A stretch of DNA of 5,476 nucleotides from Megasphaera sp. UBA5897 (GTDB lineage: Bacteria > Bacillota > Negativicutes > Veillonellales > Megasphaeraceae). A program made the position numbers and the translations under genes. The stretch's first letter is position 1. Every line of letters begins with the position of its first letter. Shown in pieces: positions 1 to 5,476 of the stretch. The stretch covers positions 1 through 5,476 of the forward strand of contig DJEN01000022.1 in the NCBI GenBank assembly GCA_002431345.1. The letters run 5' to 3'. The notes beneath the pieces were generated by a model. That model made no database searches. It saw nothing but the letters and a program-made list of their open reading frames with translations, and was not told the DNA's origin.

Positions 1-836
1 TAAAATACAACCAATCCTACTAAAAATAAATAGGCCATATTATATACACGCATGGCGCGATACTGCGCAGCCACTTTATTGTCCGTATGAGAGCGGAAAT
101 AAATGACTACCGGTCCCAAACCTACAAAGAACTCAATCGACATGGCAATAAACGGCAGCATAATGATAAAGTGCTTAATCACATAAACCGCATCGGACGG
201 AATCAGGATATTCGCCATATCCCAATGAGGAAACATCATAATTCCCAGGGCAGCAATAACCATTGCTTTCGTAAATACCATTCCAGACGATACTTTCATA
301 AGCAGCTTTTCCCCTTGGGAAGCTACTAATACGAGAAATGTAATGATAGACAAGCCATAAAACATATTCTCTGACAGCGGCGTTTCCGTTACGCCAAACG
401 TAACAAGAAAAGAAGCACTGTCATTGGTAAGCGCTGTTGAATAGAGGAAAATCAAAATCGTCGTAAACACAAAATACAAAATGCCTAACAAAAATCCCCA
501 GTTTTTTCCCAGATACCCCGAAATAATACCGGCAAAATCTTCACAAACAGGGGCTTCTGCCAATACATTCAAATACAATTTTTGATGCTGATACGCAATC
601 GGATAACCGATAAGCGCTACCAGCAAAAAGATGAGCAGGCTTGACAGTCCCACTTGAATCGGCAGAAATACGATACCTGCCCCCAGGGACATACCTACAC
701 ACATGATAACCCAGCCTAAATCAATGCCGCTGAACCGAGTGGCTTCTTTCCATTCTGCTTCACTCATGCCTGCCAAATCTGCATACCGGGAACTGTTGCC
801 TAAAATGCGTTCTGGAAACGATGTGGATGATGACAT
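1..836 (-). CDS. SdaC/TdcC-like amino acid permease (HAAAP family), 3' end outside window
   Basis: Open frame from an ATG at 836-834 to the window edge, 278 codons with no stop. The translation is strongly hydrophobic and carries the family signature near the first membrane segment, LGAGIVFLPI (residues 51-60), followed by GYPIAYQHQKLYL. It resembles E. coli SdaC/TdcC along its length, for example the YSTALTNDSASF stretch (132-143) and the GEKLLMK stretch (175-181). Membrane segments are likely near 40-60, 62-82, 112-135, 158-173, 184-203, 222-246 and from 265 on. The family is usually about 400-430 residues, so roughly two thirds is present. These proteins are inner-membrane symporters for hydroxy amino acids (serine, threonine) or, in sister branches (Mtr, TnaB, TyrP), aromatic amino acids. 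The substrate cannot be read from the sequence; the neighbouring iorAB makes an aromatic substrate worth considering. The start is supported by AGGAGG at 850-845, eight bases upstream. Confidence 0.85.
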   Translation of the reverse strand, partial: MSSSTSFPERILGNSSRYADLAGMSEAEWKEATRFSGIDLGWVIMCVGMSLGAGIVFLPIQVGLSSLLIFLLVALIGYPIAYQHQKLYLNVLAEAPVCEDFAGIISGYLGKNWGFLLGILYFVFTTILIFLYSTALTNDSASFLVTFGVTETPLSENMFYGLSIITFLVLVASQGEKLLMKVSSGMVFTKAMVIAALGIMMFPHWDMANILIPSDAVYVIKHFIIMLPFIAMSIEFFVGLGPVVIYFRSHTDNKVAAQYRAMRVYNMAYLFLVGLVVF

Positions 837-878
837 ACTATGTGCCTCCTTTGTTTGGTAACTACCGCATCCCCCCGC

Positions 879-895
879 ATAGAGGCTGGCTCTAT
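879..895 (-). other. Small leader hairpin upstream of the permease gene
   Basis: A perfect 6-bp inverted repeat, ATAGAG and CTCTAT around a 5-base loop, about 43 bases upstream of the permease start. A G-rich run with a direct repeat of ATGCGG (865-880 on the minus strand) follows it. It could fold in the permease leader, but the stem is short and no known riboswitch or leader class is recognisable. Confidence 0.25.
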
Positions 896-927
896 ATATC
901 CGGCAGCAACATGTCATAAATTCGTGG

Positions 928-964
928 AAAAGAACTGCCGGGCCGTGTTAATCAACCCGGCAGT
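928..964 (-). terminator. Probable intrinsic terminator after iorB
   Basis: Nine-base perfect inverted repeat (934-942 with 956-964; arm ACTGCCGGG) with a 13-base loop. Read on the minus strand the second arm is followed by TCTTTT, an interrupted T tract. It lies 46 bases past the iorB stop codon, where the iorAB transcript would be expected to end. The imperfect T tract suggests termination may be incomplete, so some read-through into the permease gene is possible. Confidence 0.6.
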
Positions 965-1009
965 GATTTCCGCAAAAGGTATATAAAGTGATAGAGCGTA
1001 TGTAGTATC

Positions 1010-1585
1010 TTATACAGCAGCCATTCCTGCTTCAAAAGCTTTTAAATTAATATCGACAAAGTTTTTCTTTACAGTTTTGGCAATAATAGATTTCCAGTCT
1101 ATAGTATGTAAATTCATTGCCTGAATCAACGCACCAAGCAAAACTACATTGGCACTTTTCGGATTGCCCAAATCGGAAGCAATCTGCGTCGCATCCAATG
1201 CCATAACGGGCACTTGTTCTTTTAATGCTTCCAAAATGCCTTCGGGATATTGACAAGCACCGGATAAAATCGGCATCGAAGGAATGCGGCTCGTATTAAC
1301 AACCATTTTGCCGTCTTTTTTGAGGAATTTGGCATACCGTGCCGCTTCCATTTCTTCAAAAGATACGAGAATATCGGCAGAACCTTCTCCAATAATGGGA
1401 GAATACACTTTGGAGCCAAACCGCACCTGCGTGCTGACACTGCCGCCGCGCTGGCTCATGCCGTGTACTTCCGACATTTTGACATCATATCCATTTTCAA
1501 TTAATCCAATAGTCAGGATTTTACTTGCTAATATAGTTCCTTGTCCGCCTACGCCGACAAATAATACGCTTTTGATATCCGACAT
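1010..1585 (-). CDS. iorB: Indolepyruvate:ferredoxin oxidoreductase, beta subunit
   Basis: A 191-residue protein of the pyruvate/ketoisovalerate oxidoreductase gamma-domain family, the usual length for IorB. The N-terminus has the glycine-rich GVGGQGT motif (residues 11-17) after a hydrophobic strand, and the family signature EVHGMSQRGGSV is at 39-50. With IorA it forms the cytoplasmic enzyme that converts aryl-pyruvates (indolepyruvate, phenylpyruvate, 4-hydroxyphenylpyruvate) plus CoA and oxidised ferredoxin to aryl-acetyl-CoA, CO2 and reduced ferredoxin. The ATG follows the TAA of iorA with no gap. Its ribosome site (AAGGGGG, about eight bases upstream) lies inside the end of iorA, so the two are almost certainly co-transcribed and translationally coupled. 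No abnormal residue or truncation was seen. A homologous subunit of another 2-oxoacid oxidoreductase is the only alternative, and the partner gene argues against it. Confidence 0.93.
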   Translation of the reverse strand: MSDIKSVLFVGVGGQGTILASKILTIGLIENGYDVKMSEVHGMSQRGGSVSTQVRFGSKVYSPIIGEGSADILVSFEEMEAARYAKFLKKDGKMVVNTSRIPSMPILSGACQYPEGILEALKEQVPVMALDATQIASDLGNPKSANVVLLGALIQAMNLHTIDWKSIIAKTVKKNFVDINLKAFEAGMAAV

Positions 1586-3367
1586 TTATTTGTCCCCCTT
1601 TCTGGCAATGGCCTGCACTGGGCAAACCTGCATGCATACCGTACATCCTACGCAGTCTGCCTGCGCAATACTTGATTTTTTCGTTTCCTTGTCAAACCGC
1701 AGTGCCGGGCATCCTGTTGTAAGACATTTTTTACAGCCAATGCATGTCTTTTCATCTACCACGCACGGTGTCCGATTCATATCAAATTCTTCTTTATCTT
1801 CTTTTGAGAATTTTTTCAGTACGCACGGCCATTTGGTAATGATGACGCTCGGCGCATCTTCAATGGCAAATGCCCAATCCAGTGTTTCTTTCATGGCTTT
1901 CAAATCCAGCGGGTTGACGGTGCGGACATGCTTCAGTCCCAAGGCCCGGACAACGGTTTCAATATCAATCAGCGTCGTCGGCTCGCCTTTAATCGTATAG
2001 CCGGTACCAGGATTTTCCTGATGTCCGGTCATGCCGGTAATCCGGTTATCCAAAATAACACAGATAGACGGAGACTGATTGTATGATACTTCCGTCAGCG
2101 AGTTGATGCCCGTGTGGAAAAATGTCGAGTCACCCATGACGCCGACAACACGTTTCTTCTGACCGCTCATGGCAAAACCATGGCATAAGCCGTGGCTGAC
2201 AGCAAAGGCACTGCCCATGCAAACTGCCAAATCTTTGGCACTCAGAGGCGCTGCGCCGCCTAACGCATAACAGCCAATATCCCCAACCATGACCGTGTCT
2301 TTCCGTTTGGCCAGTTCATAGAAGAAGCCGCGGTGCGGACAGCCGGCACATAATGCAGGAGGACGCGGAACAAATAATGTATCCGGAACCTGCACGCCTT
2401 CTGCTTTCTGATTCAAAATCCCAGCCGCTACGATATTGGGATTCAGCTCGTCGATTTTCGGGATGACATCTTTGCCATGACAGGGAATGCCTGCTTCATG
2501 AATGATTTCTTCCATAAACGGATCGAGTTCTTCTACGACATACAGCGTGTCTACTTTTGCTGCAAACGCTTTGATTTTTTCAATCGGCAGGGGATACGTA
2601 AATCCTAGTTTTAAATACGAAGCTTTATCTCCCAGTGCTTCCTTTGCATAGGTATATGCTGCTCCGGCAGCAATAATGCCTATTTTTGTATCATGCATTT
2701 CTTCTACGTTAAACGGACACACTTCTGCATACGCTTTCAGTTTTTGTTCCCGTTCTTCTACAAAATACCGCCGAACTTTGGAAATAGCCGGCACGGCATC
2801 CATTTTATCCCGTTCTTTGACATAGGGTTTGGCTTTGACTTCCTGGCGGGCTGTTTCTACTGCCAAGCTCTTGGAGTGACAAACGCGGGTCGTCATGCGC
2901 AGCATAACAGGAACCGTATATTCTTCACTGACACGATATGCTTCTTTGACCATGTCCAGACATTCTTGGGAATCAGACGGTTCAAACATGGCAATTTTCA
3001 TATTTTTAGCGTAGTTCCGGTTGTCTTGTTCATTTTGTGAAGAATGCATGCCCGGATCGTCAGCAGATACAAATACCATGCCGCCATTGATACCCAAATA
3101 CGCAAATGTATAAATCGGATCTGCCGCAACATTCAAACCGACCATCTTCATTGCCGCAAAGGAACGAACGCCGGAAATCGATGCGCCAATGGCTGCTTCC
3201 ATGGCTACTTTTTCATTCGGTGCCCATTCAGAATATATTTCGTTGTATTGGGCAGCATTTTCCAAAATTTCTGTACTCGGCGTACCCGGATAGGCTGACG
3301 CAAAAGAAACTCCTGCTTCATACAGGCCTCTTGCTACAGCTTCATTGCCAGTCATTAACACTTTCAT
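1586..3367 (-). CDS. iorA: Indolepyruvate:ferredoxin oxidoreductase, alpha subunit
   Basis: Catalytic subunit of the thiamine-diphosphate and iron-sulfur enzyme that oxidatively decarboxylates aryl-pyruvates to aryl-acetyl-CoA with ferredoxin as acceptor. Numbering is for the 593-residue form. The N-terminal pyrimidine-binding domain begins TGNEAVARG and includes YPGTPSTEI (26-34) and NEKVAMEAAIGAS (from 51). A middle domain follows. The C-terminal thiamine-binding domain carries the family CAGCPHRG motif (Cys340, Cys343), GDIGCYALG (from 362) and the thiamine signature from GDS (412) to LDN (ending at 441). The tail is a 2[4Fe-4S] ferredoxin domain: Cys542, 545, 548, 553 (Cx2Cx2Cx4CP, the spacing expected in IorA) and Cys572, 575, 578, 582 (Cx2Cx2Cx3CP). 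All expected cofactor ligands are present. An ATG two codons upstream (3373) is in frame but sits only two bases from GGGAGG; the ATG at 3367 has ideal spacing and matches the usual IorA N-terminus. It is the first gene of the minus-strand operon and divergent from the regulator. Confidence 0.95.
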   Translation of the reverse strand: MKVLMTGNEAVARGLYEAGVSFASAYPGTPSTEILENAAQYNEIYSEWAPNEKVAMEAAIGASISGVRSFAAMKMVGLNVAADPIYTFAYLGINGGMVFVSADDPGMHSSQNEQDNRNYAKNMKIAMFEPSDSQECLDMVKEAYRVSEEYTVPVMLRMTTRVCHSKSLAVETARQEVKAKPYVKERDKMDAVPAISKVRRYFVEEREQKLKAYAEVCPFNVEEMHDTKIGIIAAGAAYTYAKEALGDKASYLKLGFTYPLPIEKIKAFAAKVDTLYVVEELDPFMEEIIHEAGIPCHGKDVIPKIDELNPNIVAAGILNQKAEGVQVPDTLFVPRPPALCAGCPHRGFFYELAKRKDTVMVGDIGCYALGGAAPLSAKDLAVCMGSAFAVSHGLCHGFAMSGQKKRVVGVMGDSTFFHTGINSLTEVSYNQSPSICVILDNRITGMTGHQENPGTGYTIKGEPTTLIDIETVVRALGLKHVRTVNPLDLKAMKETLDWAFAIEDAPSVIITKWPCVLKKFSKEDKEEFDMNRTPCVVDEKTCIGCKKCLTTGCPALRFDKETKKSSIAQADCVGCTVCMQVCPVQAIARKGDK

Positions 3368-3375
3368 ATCCATAA

Positions 3376-3381
3376 CCTCCC
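3376..3381 (-). promoter_or_regulatory. iorA ribosome binding site (decides the start)
   Basis: GGGAGG on the minus strand. It is eight bases from the ATG at 3367 but only two bases from the in-frame ATG at 3373, so the downstream ATG is preferred. Confidence 0.75.
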
Positions 3382-3480
3382 ATATATGTGTAATCTATCC
3401 ACTTTTACTGGTATTATTAGGTGTGCACGTACCTTCCAGCTGCATTCAAAAATATATATGAAATATCTATACCAACTTTA

Positions 3481-3504
3481 AAAACCGTGCAGCGATGCGG
3501 TTTT
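3481..3504. promoter_or_regulatory. 24-bp dyad, candidate binding site of the divergent activator
   Basis: Perfect 7-bp arms AAAACCG and CGGTTTT around ten bases, near the middle of the divergent control region. Its centre is about 125 bp upstream of the iorA start and about 108 bp upstream of the regulator start. Sigma-54 activators usually bind dyads roughly 100-200 bp upstream of the promoter they drive, so the position is reasonable for an enhancer-type site for iorAB, though it may be closer than usual. As RNA it could extend to nine pairs with two G-U pairs and, on the plus strand, is followed by TTTT, so it also resembles a weak terminator. No gene is transcribed into it from that side, which makes an operator more likely. 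Confidence 0.45.
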
Positions 3505-3528
3505 ATAAAAAATCATATGTTGTATGTC

Positions 3529-3557
3529 TTTTCATTATGTAAAAAATTTGTTACACT
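3529..3557 (+). promoter_or_regulatory. Possible sigma-70-type promoter of the regulator gene
   Basis: TTTTCA (3529-3534) and TACACT (3552-3557) are separated by 17 bases and each matches four of six consensus positions. Transcription would begin near 3564, giving a leader of about 37 bases before the ATG at 3601. The DNA is AT-rich, so chance matches are easy and this is tentative. Confidence 0.35.
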
Positions 3558-3567
3558 ACTTTACATA
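3536..3567. repeat. 32-bp inverted repeat over the regulator promoter
   Basis: Perfect 8-bp arms TATGTAAA (3536-3543) and TTTACATA (3560-3567) with a 16-base spacer. The repeat covers the spacer and -10 of the candidate promoter. The right arm also pairs with TGTATGT at 3521-3527 (ACATACA at 3563-3569), and TATGT recurs at 3516 and 3523. It may be an operator for autoregulation or for another regulator; AT-richness raises the chance of coincidence. Confidence 0.35.
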
Positions 3568-3587
3568 CAGAGTGCCTGTTATTTTTC

Positions 3588-3593
3588 AGGAGG
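3588..3593 (+). promoter_or_regulatory. Ribosome binding site of the sigma-54 activator gene
   Basis: AGGAGG lies seven bases upstream of the ATG at 3601 and fixes this as the start; the protein sequence from here begins with the expected first strand of the sensor domain. Confidence 0.8.
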
Positions 3594-3600
3594 TGTTCTT

Positions 3601-5476
3601 ATGGATAAAATTACGTTTCTCGTTGCCGACACCACCATTAAGCAATCGATTGAGCGTACGCTGTGGACATATCGTGACAGTTTTTCCCCCAATTCAATCA
3701 CTACAGAAATTGTCATCATCGATTTCCCGCACATAATAGCGCAAGCCAGCGCATTAATCCGCAGCGGCACAAAAATCATCATTACCAACAGCGGCTCCCA
3801 TCAAATCCTCTCTCACGCGCAGGATGCCCACCGGCTGGATATGATACCTATTTTATGTTTATACAGTTCAACCAACGACGCACTGTATACTATCCGCCAA
3901 GTGCCTGGGCACTACAAAAAAATCCACCTGCTTTTGAATAAGCATTTTATGTTTAACAGCCATGCCTGTCCCGAAGATATTCGTCAAAAAATAGTATTGT
4001 ATCCTCCATACAGCATTGATGATACGCCGGATATGCTGCTGCAGCTCGTCCATAAAATTCCTGCAGCCAGCGATGCTGCTATTGTCGGCTGTACGCTCCT
4101 GCCGCAAGTCGCTTCCCGGCTTTCCATGCCGATTTATCCTATTCGCCCCAGTGAATCCGCAATTTTATCAGCCTATCAATATGCCATCGAACTGATTGAC
4201 TTTAATAAAAAAGAACAAAAGCAGCTCAGCATCCTCACGTCGATTTTATCCCATGTAGATGAAGGCATTATTCTCTACGATGATAAAGGAACCATTTCAC
4301 ACATCAATACACTGGCAAAAACTTTTTTAAATGTATCCGAGACACCCAAAACCATTCAAGATATTTTCTCTGGTGCCGAAAAGGATTCACGTGTTTTGCA
4401 TCCGCTCAAAGAAAAAATCCTTCAGCGGCCGCCGTATACCTTGGTAGCAAATTCTGCGCCTTTTCAGTTGGATAATACCAAACATCATATATTAATTCTT
4501 CGCGATGTGACAGAACTGCAGCAGTTAGAAAAAAATATCCGCTACAAATTAGCCAAAACCGGCTTGACTGCCAAACACCATTTTCAAGATATTCTTACAA
4601 TAAGCAGCAACATGCGCACAGTTATTCATACTGCTCAAATCATTGCGCCTTACAATGAACCAATTTTAATCCAAGGTGAAAGCGGCACCGGCAAAGAATT
4701 ATTTGCCCAAAGCATACACAATGCCAGTTCCCGGCGTAACGGCCCTTTTGTCGCCGTCAACTGTGCCGCCCTGCCGCCGGAATTATTGGAAAGCGAGCTT
4801 TTCGGCTATGTCGGCGGCTCGTTTACCGGCGCCCGCAAAGAAGGCAAGGCCGGGTACTTTGAACTAGCTCACAACGGCACTATTTTTCTGGATGAAATCA
4901 ACAGTATGTCTGCCAATATCCAATCTAAACTGCTGCGGGTATTGGAAAGCAAGGAAATTATGCGTATTGGCTCTGACTATGTCATCCCGCTGGACCTGCG
5001 CATCATTTCAGCCAGCAACGCCAACATCATGCAGGCTGTGCAGGAAGGACGCTTCCGCCGCGATTTATTTTTCCGTTTGAATTCATTTACACTGAACCTC
5101 CCGACTTTGAATGACCGTCCCGACGACATTATCTATTTATTTAAATACTTTTTTAAACGGGAAACAGGCCAGGACATTACGATCTCTTCGGATTTAGCAG
5201 CGGCCCTGAAAGGGCATCATTGGTGGGGAAATATTCGCGAGCTGTATAATGCTACTTTTCGCTATCACATTTTTGGTGAAACCGGCGACACGTCGTACAA
5301 GTATTTATTTGACCAGGCACAAAAAAACAACGAGCCTTTGATTGACAAAGACTCGCTGCGTATCGATATGAAACAGCTCCATCATTCTGTGGAGCATCTC
5401 ATTATTCAAGATTTGTTGTCCCAGGGCTTTACGAAAAACCAAATCGCCAACACCCTGCACATCAGCCGCCAAACAC
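3601..5476 (+). CDS. Sigma-54-dependent activator, PrpR_N-PAS-AAA+-Fis type, 3' end outside window
   Basis: Open frame of 625 codons to the window edge, probably lacking only the last 10-20. Residues 1 to about 195 resemble the PrpR N-terminal sensor domain (SGTKIIITNSGSHQIL, then IPILCLYSSTNDAL). A PAS domain spans about 210-305 (DEGIILYDDKGTISHIN, ending ILILRDVTELQQLEK). The AAA+ domain has Walker A GESGTGKE (359-366), sigma-54 contact loop GSFTGA (406-411, a variant of GAFTGA), Walker B FLDE (429-432), sensor I near RIISASN (467-473), arginine-finger region FRRDLFFRLN (485-494) and sensor II GNIREL (543-548). A Fis-type helix-turn-helix begins near 598 (TKNQIANTLHISRQT) and is cut by the window. 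Such proteins bind upstream sites and use ATP to open sigma-54 promoters. PrpR itself responds to 2-methylcitrate; the effector here is unknown. The gene is divergent from iorA, which makes iorAB the likely target. Odd details: Trp542 replaces the usual proline before GNIREL, and LPTLNDR replaces LPPLRER. Confidence 0.9.
   Translation, partial: MDKITFLVADTTIKQSIERTLWTYRDSFSPNSITTEIVIIDFPHIIAQASALIRSGTKIIITNSGSHQILSHAQDAHRLDMIPILCLYSSTNDALYTIRQVPGHYKKIHLLLNKHFMFNSHACPEDIRQKIVLYPPYSIDDTPDMLLQLVHKIPAASDAAIVGCTLLPQVASRLSMPIYPIRPSESAILSAYQYAIELIDFNKKEQKQLSILTSILSHVDEGIILYDDKGTISHINTLAKTFLNVSETPKTIQDIFSGAEKDSRVLHPLKEKILQRPPYTLVANSAPFQLDNTKHHILILRDVTELQQLEKNIRYKLAKTGLTAKHHFQDILTISSNMRTVIHTAQIIAPYNEPILIQGESGTGKELFAQSIHNASSRRNGPFVAVNCAALPPELLESELFGYVGGSFTGARKEGKAGYFELAHNGTIFLDEINSMSANIQSKLLRVLESKEIMRIGSDYVIPLDLRIISASNANIMQAVQEGRFRRDLFFRLNSFTLNLPTLNDRPDDIIYLFKYFFKRETGQDITISSDLAAALKGHHWWGNIRELYNATFRYHIFGETGDTSYKYLFDQAQKNNEPLIDKDSLRIDMKQLHHSVEHLIIQDLLSQGFTKNQIANTLHISRQT

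Noticed and set aside
185..195. An 11-base match (AAACCGCATCG) to one arm and centre of the 24-bp dyad
   Set aside because: It lies inside the permease coding sequence, lacks the second arm, and the core AAACCGC recurs in iorA and iorB as ordinary Arg-Phe codons, so chance is the simplest explanation.
87..329. An 80-codon plus-strand open frame
   Set aside because: It is antisense to the permease gene, and its Asn/His/Arg-rich translation is typical of the reverse complement of a hydrophobic membrane protein.
864..871. An 8-base match (GATGCGGT on the minus strand) to the dyad upstream of the permease
   Set aside because: Only a short half-site with no symmetric partner; too little to call a second regulator site.
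1284..2000. A 238-codon open frame on the plus strand
   Set aside because: It lies wholly antisense to iorB and the 3' part of iorA, both certain genes; its translation shows no recognisable domain and is best explained as a shadow of their codon use.
2693..3375. Several plus-strand open frames of 84-115 codons
   Set aside because: All overlap iorA on the opposite strand, overlap each other in part, and lack convincing domains.
3481..3510. The dyad read as an intrinsic terminator on the plus strand
   Set aside because: No gene is transcribed toward it on that strand within the region, and the T run is only four bases, so an operator role fits better.
3868..4107. A 79-codon minus-strand frame inside the regulator gene
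   Set aside because: Antisense to the PrpR_N-coding region, with no recognisable protein features.
4676..5080. Two plus-strand frames of about 62 codons in the AAA+ region
   Set aside because: They are other-frame readings of the highly conserved ATPase domain.

Overview
The window looks like a chromosomal segment from an anaerobic, amino-acid-fermenting bacterium. The style fits a Firmicute: strong GGAGG-type ribosome sites, moderate GC with AT-rich intergenic DNA, and a ferredoxin-dependent 2-oxoacid oxidoreductase. A member of the Negativicutes (Megasphaera/Dialister/Veillonella-like) is my best guess, but this is an inference from style and gene content, not from a marker gene.

Layout. 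Positions 1-836 (minus strand) hold the first 278 codons of a membrane permease of the SdaC/TdcC type (hydroxy/aromatic amino acid permease family); its 3' end lies outside the window. Positions 837-1009 are an intergenic stretch with a terminator-like GC hairpin and a smaller leader hairpin. Positions 1010-3367 (minus strand) hold iorB and iorA, the two subunits of indolepyruvate:ferredoxin oxidoreductase; iorA is upstream and its stop codon directly abuts the iorB start. Positions 3368-3600 are a divergent control region with a 24-bp dyad, a 32-bp inverted repeat and a plausible promoter for the regulator. From 3601 to the window end (plus strand) runs a sigma-54-dependent activator with a PrpR_N-type sensor domain, a PAS domain, an AAA+ ATPase domain and the beginning of a Fis-type DNA-binding domain; its last few codons are cut off.

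How the parts probably work together (inference). The permease would import an amino acid. A transaminase not seen here would make the aryl-pyruvate. IorAB would decarboxylate this oxidatively to an aryl-acetyl-CoA while reducing ferredoxin, the oxidative branch of aromatic amino acid fermentation. The divergent activator would sense a pathway metabolite through its PrpR_N domain and switch on iorAB, and possibly the permease, with sigma-54 RNA polymerase. A dyad about 125 bp upstream of iorA is a reasonable candidate for its binding site. No canonical -24/-12 promoter is visible, which is the main weak point of this model.

No RNA genes, CRISPR arrays, insertion sequences or other mobile-element signs were seen.
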